Source: Treponema sp. (GTDB lineage: Bacteria > Spirochaetota > Spirochaetia > Treponematales > Treponemataceae). Taken from it: a DNA stretch of 36,600 nt. The stretch is taken from the NCBI GenBank assembly GCA_017548565.1, contig JAFYZU010000012.1, positions 1 to 36,600 on the forward strand, given 5' to 3'. The position numbers were made by a program, and so were the translations under genes. Every line of letters begins with the position of its first letter. Position 1 is the first letter of the stretch. Below are positions 1 through 6,590 of this stretch, piece after piece. The notes under the pieces were generated by a model. The model saw only the letters and a list, made by a program, of their open reading frames with translations. It was not told where the DNA came from and did no database searches.

Positions 1-63
1 ATAACTACGCACTTAAACAGCGGCAAGCTTGACTTGCCGTCTGCTTTGAAGTGCATGTTAGAC
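1..63 (-). other. attC recombination site of an integron cassette
   Basis: The two arms at 9-27 and 33-54 pair through 19 base pairs in four blocks (9-14 with 49-54, 15-17 with 45-47, 18-20 with 41-43, 21-27 with 33-39). Three unpaired bases (40, 44, 48) all lie on one arm, and the loop is five bases. A core box GTTAGAC (57-63) flanks one side. On the other side ATAAC (1-5) looks like the start of the second core box, cut by the window edge. Unpaired bases on one arm only are a hallmark of attC sites. Their side, and the gene stop codon inside the core box, put the site at the end of a minus-strand cassette. Confidence 0.85.
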
Positions 64-708
64 CTTTTTTTTGTATAATATATACAATCCTTCAAACAGA
101 ATTGAACTAAATATTATTGTACCTGTTTTAAAAATAAATATCGACTCAAATAAATCAAATTGATTCATTTTTGGGAATGCCTTTAAATAATATAAAATAA
201 TCATCCATATTTCTGCAGTAAAGAAAATATATATGGGCTGAAAAACTAATATTATTTTTTCTTTTTTTGCTAATTCAAAATTTAAGATTTTTTGTAATTT
301 TAAATTTTCAAGGTAAAGTACTAAGAAAATTAACGAGCAATTTATAATAATTGTACAATAAACTAAAAGATCAAAAATATTTTCGGTTATGAACTTTTCG
401 AAAGGTACGAAAAGTAAAAATGCAGTCAGCCTCAGGTTGTAAATAAAATTTAACAATATATAAATTACTATAAAGGTAAGGAAATATGACAGTAAAAATT
501 TGAATATATTTTTTATCTTTATTTCTTTCTCAACAAAAATTTTTATCCATAGACAAAAAATAAAAGGTGCAACTAATAATGTCCAATAAAAATTACCTGT
601 CCATTTTAATCCTTCCCAGCCATGTATCATGACTTCTGCATAATAAGAAAATGAACATATTAGTGATATGAAAAATAGGCTAAGAATTTTTTTAATGTTT
701 TGCTTCAT
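58..708 (-). CDS. Integron cassette gene: multi-pass membrane protein of unknown function
   Basis: This 216-residue protein has about five or six hydrophobic segments (near residues 8-25, 42-58, 70-92, 112-133, 152-172 and 190-210) separated by short lysine-rich loops, so it is very probably an inner-membrane protein. No family was recognised. The stop codon TAA lies inside the core box of the attC site, the usual arrangement for a cassette gene. The coding sequence is visibly richer in A and T than the genes to its right, as expected for foreign cassette DNA. The ribosome-binding site is weak (a purine-rich run before ATG). The gene reads in the same direction as intI and could be driven by the candidate promoter near 1038-1066. 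Confidence is high that it is a cassette gene and nil for function. Confidence 0.75.
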   Translation of the reverse strand: MKQNIKKILSLFFISLICSFSYYAEVMIHGWEGLKWTGNFYWTLLVAPFIFCLWIKIFVEKEIKIKNIFKFLLSYFLTFIVIYILLNFIYNLRLTAFLLFVPFEKFITENIFDLLVYCTIIINCSLIFLVLYLENLKLQKILNFELAKKEKIILVFQPIYIFFTAEIWMIILYYLKAFPKMNQFDLFESIFIFKTGTIIFSSILFEGLYILYKKKV

Positions 709-949
709 AAACTTTTTTTCAACCGATTCCTGTTATCGCCCTAAAGTTTTATTTCTTCATAATTTCAGCAAGCTTGACTTGCTGAAATTATATTCAATAA
801 TATCGCTTCTTCGTTTTGCCCGAATTAAAATCACTAGCTTGATTCGCTAAAAAACATAAAAAAGGGCGTCCTTGCGAGCTTTCATTACTACCGCTTCTTC
901 GTCCTAGCCCTAAAACCTTTTTTCTCCGGGCACGCCTACAGGCGTGTCG
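709..949 (-). other. Long non-coding leader of the first cassette, rich in repeats
   Basis: About 240 bases separate the core site from the cassette gene, and no convincing gene was seen in them. They hold several inverted repeats: 760-790, a short stem at 834-848, and a six-base stem with loop TACA at 931-946. A direct repeat starting CGCTTCTTCGT occurs at 804 and 892, each followed within a few bases by GCCC, and a shorter GCCCTAAA element occurs at 738 and 907. Cassette leaders are normally short, so this looks like the remains of one or more lost cassettes or a structured RNA leader. Confidence 0.55.
760..790. repeat. Perfect hairpin resembling the tip of the attC site
   Basis: Arms of 13 bases (760-772 and 778-790) pair perfectly around the loop CTTGA. 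The inner part, GCAAG-CTTGA-CTTGC, is identical to the inner part of the attC hairpin at 1-63. It lacks flanking core boxes and unpaired bases, so it is not itself a normal recombination site. It could be a decayed attC or a structure in the leader RNA. No T-run follows on either side, so it is not a typical terminator. Confidence 0.6.
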
Positions 950-956
950 GTCTAAC
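950..956 (-). other. Core site GTTAGAC, probable attI crossover point
   Basis: On the minus strand this is GTTAGAC, the same seven bases as the core box of the attC at 57-63. It lies about 160 bases beyond the 3' end of intI and marks the start of the first cassette. No attC-type hairpin flanks its intI side, so it fits the attI site better than another attC. By analogy with other integrons, cutting would fall between the G and the first T (956/955). Accessory integrase-binding repeats were looked for between 957 and 1113 but could not be assigned by eye. Confidence 0.6.
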
Positions 957-1037
957 ATTATTTCTCCGTATCCTTCGTAAAAGATTTATTGATCAAAATT
1001 ATCCGCAATAAACTTTACGTCAAATACCCAACGCTTT

Positions 1038-1066
1038 ATTTTACCACGACTTATATAAAAACACAA
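1038..1066 (-). promoter_or_regulatory. Candidate cassette promoter (Pc)
   Basis: On the minus strand TTGTGT (1066-1061) and TAAAAT (1043-1038) are separated by exactly 17 bases. It points away from intI and into the cassette array, so it is well placed to transcribe inserted cassettes in this layout. In classical integrons the cassette promoter lies within or beside intI on the attI side, which agrees. It was assigned by consensus only. Confidence 0.45.
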
Positions 1067-1113
1067 AGAAATTATGCGTATCCGTATAAGCTCCCCCCCT
1101 TCTCCATTCGTAT

Positions 1114-2322
1114 CTACATTCTGTCCAGCGGACTTACAACTCCATTGGCTCCTTTGTTCAAAACATGTGTATAAATCTGTGTAGTTTTTACATCGCTGTG
1201 TCCCAGAAGCTCCTGAACTGTTCTTATATCATAGCCGTTTTCCAGAAGATGTGTTGCAAAAGAATGACGGAATGTGTGACAACTTGCATTTTTATTTATT
1301 CCTGCCTCCAGAATTGCCTGTTTTACTGCGCGCTGCAAAAGGGTTTCGTCCAGGTGCCAGCGGCCTTGTTCGCCGGTCTGTTCATTTTTCCATCTGTTTT
1401 TTTGCGGGAAAAGCCACTGCCATTTAAATTCTTTTCCTGCATCCGGATATTTTTCTGCCATTTTTCCGGGAAGCGGCACACAACCCCATCCATCCTTTAA
1501 ATCTGATTCATGTATTTTCTTTACTTTCCTGATATGTAACTTCAATTCCAGAACAAGACTTTGGGGAAGCATTACGCGGCGGTCCTTAGAACCTTTTCCA
1601 TATCGGATGATGATTTCTCCTCGGTCAAAATCAAGATCAAGAATCCGCAGATTCAACAGCTCGTTCAACCTCATCCCGGTTCCATACAAAAGTTTTGCCG
1701 CCAGCTGCTTACTTCCGCTCATATAAGAAATCACATCCCTTACTTCCTGCCGGCTGAAAACAACAGGAATCCTTGGTTTCTTTTTTGCACGGATTACAGA
1801 TTCTAAATCATTTGGATTTTCGCACTTTACAAATCTAAAATAAAACAAAAGAGCCGCCAGTGCCTGATTCTGTGTTGAAGCGCTCACTTTTCCTCTGACT
1901 GCAAGCGTTGTTAGATATTCATTGATTTCCTTCTGCCCGGCGTTTATCTTATCTTCGGGATATTTTTCCAGAAAATCCTTTATCCACCGTTCATAGCATT
2001 CAATCGTCCTCTGACTGTAATGCCAGACCTTCAAAAGCGATTTAACTTTAAAAATTGAATCATCCTGATTTTCCTGAAGTTTATAATCATCATCCGCCGG
2101 CTCTTCATTTTCTTCCGCATAATTAAAGAGATTTGTATGATATAAATTTTCAAGAAATATTTGAGCTGTTTTTCTATCATCCGGAATCATCCAGGTCTTT
2201 TTTTCAGCATGATACATTCTTCCGGGAACATTTCTGACTGAATTCAACATTGCACTGTTGAACGTATCCATAAATGAAACTGATAAATAATTATCATCAA
2301 ATGCTTTTATCTGTATGTTCAT
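1114..2322 (-). CDS. intI: Integron integrase IntI (tyrosine recombinase)
   Basis: This enzyme recombines attI and attC sites to capture and shuffle gene cassettes. All catalytic residues are visible: R218 (in GTGMR), K246, H349 and R352 (HTFRH), H375 (LGHSD) and the nucleophile Y384 (IYTHV). Residues about 278-310 (GWGCVPLPGK to WLFPQ) form the extra segment found in IntI but not in XerC or XerD, which makes the assignment specific. At 402 residues it is longer than typical IntI (about 320-340). The excess is an N-terminal part (residues 1-90) with the pattern PGRMYH..KKTWMIP, like short N-terminal domains seen in some other recombinases. The gene reads in the same direction as the cassette gene, with the array at its 3' side. 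The frame is intact, so the enzyme is presumably functional. The ribosome-binding site is weak. Confidence 0.93.
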   Translation of the reverse strand: MNIQIKAFDDNYLSVSFMDTFNSAMLNSVRNVPGRMYHAEKKTWMIPDDRKTAQIFLENLYHTNLFNYAEENEEPADDDYKLQENQDDSIFKVKSLLKVWHYSQRTIECYERWIKDFLEKYPEDKINAGQKEINEYLTTLAVRGKVSASTQNQALAALLFYFRFVKCENPNDLESVIRAKKKPRIPVVFSRQEVRDVISYMSGSKQLAAKLLYGTGMRLNELLNLRILDLDFDRGEIIIRYGKGSKDRRVMLPQSLVLELKLHIRKVKKIHESDLKDGWGCVPLPGKMAEKYPDAGKEFKWQWLFPQKNRWKNEQTGEQGRWHLDETLLQRAVKQAILEAGINKNASCHTFRHSFATHLLENGYDIRTVQELLGHSDVKTTQIYTHVLNKGANGVVSPLDRM

Positions 2323-2379
2323 GCTTCAAAGATAATAACAAAAAGCAGGATTCATCAAGAAAAAAAGTCCGGCATCTCG

Positions 2380-2640
2380 TTAAATTTCTTTTACCAGCTC
2401 CACGCAAAGCATTACAAGATTGTATCTGATTCCGTGGTGTTTATCCCATGAACGGGTATCCCACTCCTCATTAGAAACATCGTCACCGCCGCAGAACATA
2501 ACCTTCTTTACACCGCAGGCCGCAAAGAACTCAAGATTACCGGCACAGGCAGGACAGCCCACATAACCAAGTGTAATCAAAACATCAGGCTTTTCCTTAA
2601 AGCGGTAAACAAAAACAGGAAAAGCATTTTCGTTTATCAT
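2380..2640 (-). pseudogene. Nucleoside phosphorylase remnant with a large internal deletion
   Basis: Residues 1-52 resemble the middle of purine/uridine phosphorylases (YRFKEK, then the helix-strand region ending VKKVMFCGG). Residues 53-86 (DDVSNEEWDTRSW) resemble the extreme C-terminus of the same family (typically GDDxSxxEWDxRxW). The usual 240-260 residue protein is reduced to 86 residues, missing the N-terminal part and much of the middle, yet the joint keeps the reading frame. The joint lies near 2485 in a glycine-rich stretch (GGCGGTGACG on the coding strand). Much of the active site must be absent, so phosphorylase activity is unlikely. It is read here as a pseudogene. A short expressed protein cannot be excluded because the frame is open and starts with ATG. 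Confidence 0.6.
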
Positions 2641-2686
2641 AAGCGTAATATATCAAAAAATAAGAAACCATGTAAAGTTCCGGTAG

Positions 2687-2715
2687 TTGAGCCTGTCAAA
2701 ATCACGTTGTATACT
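2687..2715 (+). promoter_or_regulatory. Promoter of the AlkD-like gene
   Basis: TTGAGC (2687-2692) and TATACT (2710-2715) are separated by 17 bases. The expected transcription start falls at about 2722, which is the A of the ATG, implying a leaderless mRNA. Confidence 0.65.
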
Positions 2716-2721
2716 GATGCT

Positions 2722-3405
2722 ATGACCCTTTACGACGAACTCATAAAATATCAGGATAAAAAATACCGTGACTTTCAGGCAGCTCTTGTCCCAAATATCA
2801 GCAAAGAAACAATGCTCGGAGTCCGTACACCAGACATGAGAAAACTCGCCAAAGAATTTTTCAAAAATCCAGATGCCCCGGAATTCCTATCATCTCTTCC
2901 ACACAAATATTTTGAAGAAAACCTGATTCACTTTTTTATGATTGCAATGATAAAAGATTTTGATGAATGCATTTCCGCTGTAGAGAAGTTTTTACCATAC
3001 ATAGACTGCTGGCCGGTGTGTGATCAGTCGAGCCCAAAGGTGTTCAAAAAAAATCACGAGGCTCTTCTTCCTTACATCAAAAAATGGATTTTAAGCGACC
3101 ATGTTTACACTGCACGTTTTGGAATGCGCATTCTCATGAACGAGTTTCTTGATGAAGATTTTAAACCAGAATACCTCGAACTTGTTGCCTCAAAAAAAGG
3201 CGATGATTACTACCTTAAAATGATGATAGCCTGGTACTTTGCCACCGCACTTGCAAAACAATACGATGCAACTCTTCCAATTATTGAGCAGCACCGCCTG
3301 GAACCATGGACTCACAACAAGGCAATTCAAAAAGCACTCGAAAGCTTCCGTGTTAGTGATGAACATAAAGAATATCTTAAAAAATTAAAAATCAATCAAA
3401 TATAA
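2722..3405 (+). CDS. AlkD-like DNA alkylation repair protein
   Basis: The 227-residue protein is built of helical repeats typical of the AlkD family of DNA glycosylases, which remove alkylated bases without flipping them out of the helix. The motif DCWPVCD contains a Trp and an Asp four residues apart (W97 and D101 from this start), matching the catalytic Trp-Asp spacing of Bacillus cereus AlkD. An earlier in-frame TTG at 2707 would add five residues, but it overlaps the promoter's -10 box (TATACT at 2710-2715) and has no ribosome-binding site. The ATG at 2722 was therefore chosen; it coincides with the predicted transcription start. The histidine phosphatase gene follows after 22 bases and is probably co-transcribed. 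Family confidence is high; the exact lesion repaired is unknown. Confidence 0.85.
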   Translation: MTLYDELIKYQDKKYRDFQAALVPNISKETMLGVRTPDMRKLAKEFFKNPDAPEFLSSLPHKYFEENLIHFFMIAMIKDFDECISAVEKFLPYIDCWPVCDQSSPKVFKKNHEALLPYIKKWILSDHVYTARFGMRILMNEFLDEDFKPEYLELVASKKGDDYYLKMMIAWYFATALAKQYDATLPIIEQHRLEPWTHNKAIQKALESFRVSDEHKEYLKKLKINQI

Positions 3406-3427
3406 AAAATCTATAAAGAAGGAAACT

Positions 3428-4111
3428 ATGAGAATTGTACTTATCCGCCACGGAGATCCGGATTACGAAAAAGACTGCCTTACAGAAAAAGGTCACAAGC
3501 AGGCAGAAATAGCGGCACAACGACTTTTACAGGAAGAAATTGAAGAGATTTATTCTTCGCCTCTTGGACGTGCAAAGGAAACTGCCGGATATTTTTCAAA
3601 AGCATCTGGAATTAAAGAAATTCAGATTCTGAATTTTATGCAGGAAATTCGTTTTGGGCAGGAAGGTGCTCTTTACGACAACAGATGGAATCCGTGGCTT
3701 GGTGTATATTCACTTGTTAACGAAGGATATGATCTAATGTCTCCTGACTGGCGTGAATATCCTGTTTTTAAAGATAACTTTGCAACAGAAGATGCAGATA
3801 AAATTGGGCTAGAAACAGACAAGTGGCTGGCAAATTTTGGATATATCCGTGAAGGCCTTTATTACCGCAATAAACGCCCGGATGACAGACAAAAGACTAT
3901 TGCAATTTTCTGTCATGGAGGAGCAAGTGCAGCATTTTTAGCACGTGTCTTAAACCAGCAATTTCCGTATATGTGTGGTGTTCTTTTAAATTTCCCGCAC
4001 ACAACAATTACTGTTTTGAAATTTGATGATACACCAAATCGTCTCACCCTGCCGATTATTGAGCTTATGAACGATGCCCGTCACCTGAATAATCTTAAGG
4101 ATGTAAAATAA
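3428..4111 (+). CDS. Histidine phosphatase family protein (phosphoglycerate mutase-like)
   Basis: The N-terminus MRIVLIRHG carries the RHG motif with the phospho-acceptor His (H8). The second active-site His lies in the C-terminal motif FCHGGASAAFL. The segment SSPLGRAKETA is the usual conserved arginine region. At 227 residues it is of normal length for the family, which removes or transfers phosphate on small metabolites; the substrate cannot be told from sequence. A good ribosome-binding site (AAGGA) precedes the ATG. It follows the AlkD-like gene by 22 bases and its stop lies one base from the stop of the convergent gene, so there is no room for a separate terminator. Confidence 0.85.
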   Translation: MRIVLIRHGDPDYEKDCLTEKGHKQAEIAAQRLLQEEIEEIYSSPLGRAKETAGYFSKASGIKEIQILNFMQEIRFGQEGALYDNRWNPWLGVYSLVNEGYDLMSPDWREYPVFKDNFATEDADKIGLETDKWLANFGYIREGLYYRNKRPDDRQKTIAIFCHGGASAAFLARVLNQQFPYMCGVLLNFPHTTITVLKFDDTPNRLTLPIIELMNDARHLNNLKDVK

Positions 4112-4112
4112 T

Positions 4113-4952
4113 CTACAAAACTCTGACACCCGCTTTTTCTGCCTGACTTCGAACATAATTTACAGCAGTTCTGTAGGTCTCATAATCCGAAAGATGTTCA
4201 ACAAAAAGAGGAGTATCCGGTCCAAGCTTTTCTACCATACCAACAATTTTCTGATAATCAAGTGTTCCTTTCCCGGGCATAGTTTCGTGAATCAAGGTTG
4301 TATAAGCCTGCTCCATAAAAACATCTTTTCCGTGAATGCTTTTAATATATGGCCCAAGTAAATCAAAACAGTGCTGAATAAAATCCGTGCTCCGGCAATA
4401 ACGCTCCGGACAGTTTATCATATTAACAAAATCAAGATGAACTGCAAAAGCCTTGCGGTCCACATCTTTTAAAAGCTTCAGATACTGCTCGGGAGAATCC
4501 GGCACACACCAGGGCATAGGCTCAATCGAATAAAAAGTATAAGTTGGTTTTACTGCATCAATAATTTCACGAACGCTGTCCACGGCAAGTGCATAAAAAT
4601 CCTGCGAATAATTGTCTAGGGAAAATCCGTCCCAGCTCTGCGCATTCTGACTTCCCATGATATTTACACAGCAGTTTGCTCCCATTTCATCAGAGAGTGC
4701 TAACTGTGCTTTTGCATAATCCATTGCGGTTTTTCGTTCTGCATCATCTGTTGAAAGACAGTTTTTCCACACGCCTACTTCACCAATCAAAAGATCTGCT
4801 TCTTTTGCCGCTTTTAGATAATCCTTTCTTGTTGCTGCATCGCTGCCTGAATCTACAGGACAAAGCACTGCGCTGTATCTCAGATCCTTTGCAAAACTTA
4901 CCCATTCTTCCGGGCTGTTATATTTTTTTTCTATTCCGCCGCCTAAACGCAT
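4113..4952 (-). CDS. Sugar phosphate isomerase/epimerase family protein (TIM barrel)
   Basis: This 279-residue protein resembles the xylose-isomerase-like barrel family that also includes endonuclease IV. Candidate metal ligands appear in the expected order and spacing: Glu in SIEPMPW, Asp and His in VHLDFVN, His in SIHGKD and Glu in FVEHLSD. The N-terminus MRLGGGI is a plausible first barrel strand. A ribosome-binding site (AGGAA) lies upstream. It is the last gene of a minus-strand cluster, 12 bases after the FMN-dependent oxidase gene. The pairing of an alpha-hydroxy acid enzyme with a sugar epimerase suggests metabolism of a sugar acid or related compound; that is inference, and the substrate is not known. 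Confidence 0.8.
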   Translation of the reverse strand: MRLGGGIEKKYNSPEEWVSFAKDLRYSAVLCPVDSGSDAATRKDYLKAAKEADLLIGEVGVWKNCLSTDDAERKTAMDYAKAQLALSDEMGANCCVNIMGSQNAQSWDGFSLDNYSQDFYALAVDSVREIIDAVKPTYTFYSIEPMPWCVPDSPEQYLKLLKDVDRKAFAVHLDFVNMINCPERYCRSTDFIQHCFDLLGPYIKSIHGKDVFMEQAYTTLIHETMPGKGTLDYQKIVGMVEKLGPDTPLFVEHLSDYETYRTAVNYVRSQAEKAGVRVL

Positions 4953-4964
4953 ATCGTGTTCCTG

Positions 4965-5855
4965 TTAAAAATTTCTCTTATAAATCACGCTGTCGTTAAT
5001 CTGCACAAGAGTCTTAAAACCGGTTCTATTCATCGTTGCCCTGAGCGTCCTGTTTATTTCCTCAAGCTTTTCTTTTACTCCGTCTGAGCCTTTTTCTTTA
5101 AGCGGTGGCATGATAGCACGGCCTACGCAAACTGCATCCGCCCCTAGTGCCAGTGCTTTAAACGCATCCATTCCGCTTTCAATACAACAGTCAACAAAAA
5201 TTGTAAGCTTATCGCCAACGGCTTCTTTGATTTTCGGAAGTACCATTAAAGGAGGAACTGCATAATCCATAATCCCATGATGATGAGAAACTATAATTCC
5301 CGCAGCACCTATCTCAACCGCCTTTTTTGCATCCTGAACACTGAGCACGCCTTTTACAATAAACGGCAACTTTGTTGCAGCTACAAACGAGCGCAGTTCT
5401 TCCGTTGATTTTGATTTTACCGGAACTCCAAGAACATTATCGTATTCACCGTTTCCTGCAAATGCGTGGTCAATATCCATACCAAGTGCAAATACACCGG
5501 CCACTTCACAAGCACGAAGTACTGATATGGCAATATCATTATTTTCATGCGGTTTTACGATTTTTACAATCTTTGCACCGGTCGCACACATTGACTTAAG
5601 TTCATCAAGCTCGCCCATTCCGCAAAAACAAAGCGCGCCTGCCTTGTATGCTCCTTCTGCCATTTTTACCATTCCATCTGGAGCGGTATTGTTCAAATGA
5701 GAAAGGGCTGCAGTTGCCACTGGCATGGAAAATTCCTCGCCGAACAGTTTGATTTTTGTATCTGCAAGTTCGCTGTCTATGTATCTTGTTTCAAGAAGAA
5801 GACTGTCAAAATACTGTCTGGTTATTTCGTTTGAGTCGCGGTTTATTTCCGGCAT
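4965..5855 (-). CDS. FMN-dependent alpha-hydroxy-acid oxidising family protein
   Basis: The 296-residue protein has the FMN-barrel signature of the lactate/glycolate oxidase family: FIVKGVLS with the flavin-contacting Lys (K168), GIIVSHHHG with the likely catalytic His, and GADAVCVGR near the phosphate site. It is shorter than classical members (about 350-400 residues). It departs at two usually conserved places. The classical NHGGRQLD reads HHHGIMDY, losing the substrate-binding Arg, and the phosphate-site motif DGGIRRG reads DCCIESG. Substrate choice, or even redox activity, may therefore differ. It sits between the DUF2007-like gene (17 bases) and the sugar epimerase gene (12 bases) in one transcription unit. 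An isopentenyl-diphosphate isomerase or other FMN barrel is a less likely alternative. Confidence 0.78.
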   Translation of the reverse strand: MPEINRDSNEITRQYFDSLLLETRYIDSELADTKIKLFGEEFSMPVATAALSHLNNTAPDGMVKMAEGAYKAGALCFCGMGELDELKSMCATGAKIVKIVKPHENNDIAISVLRACEVAGVFALGMDIDHAFAGNGEYDNVLGVPVKSKSTEELRSFVAATKLPFIVKGVLSVQDAKKAVEIGAAGIIVSHHHGIMDYAVPPLMVLPKIKEAVGDKLTIFVDCCIESGMDAFKALALGADAVCVGRAIMPPLKEKGSDGVKEKLEEINRTLRATMNRTGFKTLVQINDSVIYKRNF

Positions 5856-5872
5856 TATATCTCCTGTTTATT

Positions 5873-6463
5873 TCATTCTGTAACTCTTGGTAAAACCATT
5901 ATGCCATGCACGGCTTCTTCTGCACCTTCCGGCAAGCTTACAAAGAACATTCCTGTTGTAACAGCAGCGAATGTTTTTTTAGTAGTAGAATCTGCTTTCT
6001 CAGAAACAGACCTTTCATCAGAATCTGATTTTTCATGTGAGGATATAAAATCAGAAACAATTTCATAGGCACGCACATAATCAGAAATCAGAATATAAAC
6101 CTTTATTGAAAAACTTGAATTTCCACTGAGGGCATTTAATGAATACATGCTGTTTACATGTTCATTTTCCGTATAGGTAGGAATATTTTCTGCCGCAAGA
6201 AGACTGCGTAAAAAAGAACATACAGAAAAATTACCGACAGATAAAAACTGCTGACTTTGTTCACCCCTCCTTATGCGTTCGAAATATCCTTTTTCATAAT
6301 CTTCAGATTCTTTAATCGCTTTTAAATGCTCTTCTTCGTTTGTATATAAGCCGGCAAGATTCTGGCTTTTATGAACTTCTTTTAATTTTCGAATTCCCGA
6401 GCGGATAAAATGAATGCATAAAATTCCAAATAATGTATAAACAATAATATTAAAAAGTACCAT
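5873..6463 (-). CDS. Membrane-anchored protein with DUF2007-like domain
   Basis: The 196-residue protein starts with one hydrophobic segment (residues about 3-20) followed by a basic stretch, suggesting a membrane anchor with a cytoplasmic domain. Residues about 78-140 (SFLRSLLAAENIPTYTEN, then a loop, then IKVYILISDYVRAYEIV) match the pattern of DUF2007, a small domain once called a putative signal-transducing protein. The serine-rich segment after it (about 144-165) looks disordered, and the tail is hydrophobic. No ribosome-binding site is evident; TATTTT lies seven bases before the ATG, so initiation may be near-leaderless. It is the first gene of the three-gene cluster ending at 4113. Function unknown. 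Confidence 0.6.
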   Translation of the reverse strand: MVLFNIIVYTLFGILCIHFIRSGIRKLKEVHKSQNLAGLYTNEEEHLKAIKESEDYEKGYFERIRRGEQSQQFLSVGNFSVCSFLRSLLAAENIPTYTENEHVNSMYSLNALSGNSSFSIKVYILISDYVRAYEIVSDFISSHEKSDSDERSVSEKADSTTKKTFAAVTTGMFFVSLPEGAEEAVHGIMVLPRVTE

Positions 6464-6476
6464 ACTTATTAAAATA

Positions 6477-6590
6477 CATCATCCTGTGCGTCTTGAACAG
6501 ACTGCATATATGAAAAATTACATCTTTCATTGCAAGAAGCTCGTTATGATTTCCACATTCTACTATTTCACCGTGATCTACAAATCCTTT
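6477..6590 (-). pseudogene. C-terminal remnant of an ABC exporter ATPase
   Basis: Read on the minus strand, 38 codons give a peptide containing FVDHGEIVECGNHNELLAM, which is the tail of ABC exporter ATPases just after the H-loop (typically LDHGxIVExGxHxELLA). Nothing upstream in this frame encodes the rest of an ATPase; the neighbouring frame is the intact DUF5718 gene, whose stop codon overlaps the first bases of the remnant. It has no start or ribosome-binding site. It is the leftover of a deleted transporter gene. Confidence 0.6.

Noticed and set aside
760..790. Rho-independent terminator in the cassette leader
   Set aside because: The hairpin has no T-run on either strand and shares its tip with the attC, so a recombination-related origin is more likely.
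668..1174. Plus-strand open frames across the cassette leader and the end of intI
   Set aside because: They run over hairpins, the core site and the intI 3' end, lack ribosome-binding sites and give low-complexity peptides.
2707..2721. TTG start for the AlkD-like gene
   Set aside because: It overlaps the -10 box (TATACT at 2710-2715) and has no ribosome-binding site; the ATG at 2722 fits the predicted transcription start.
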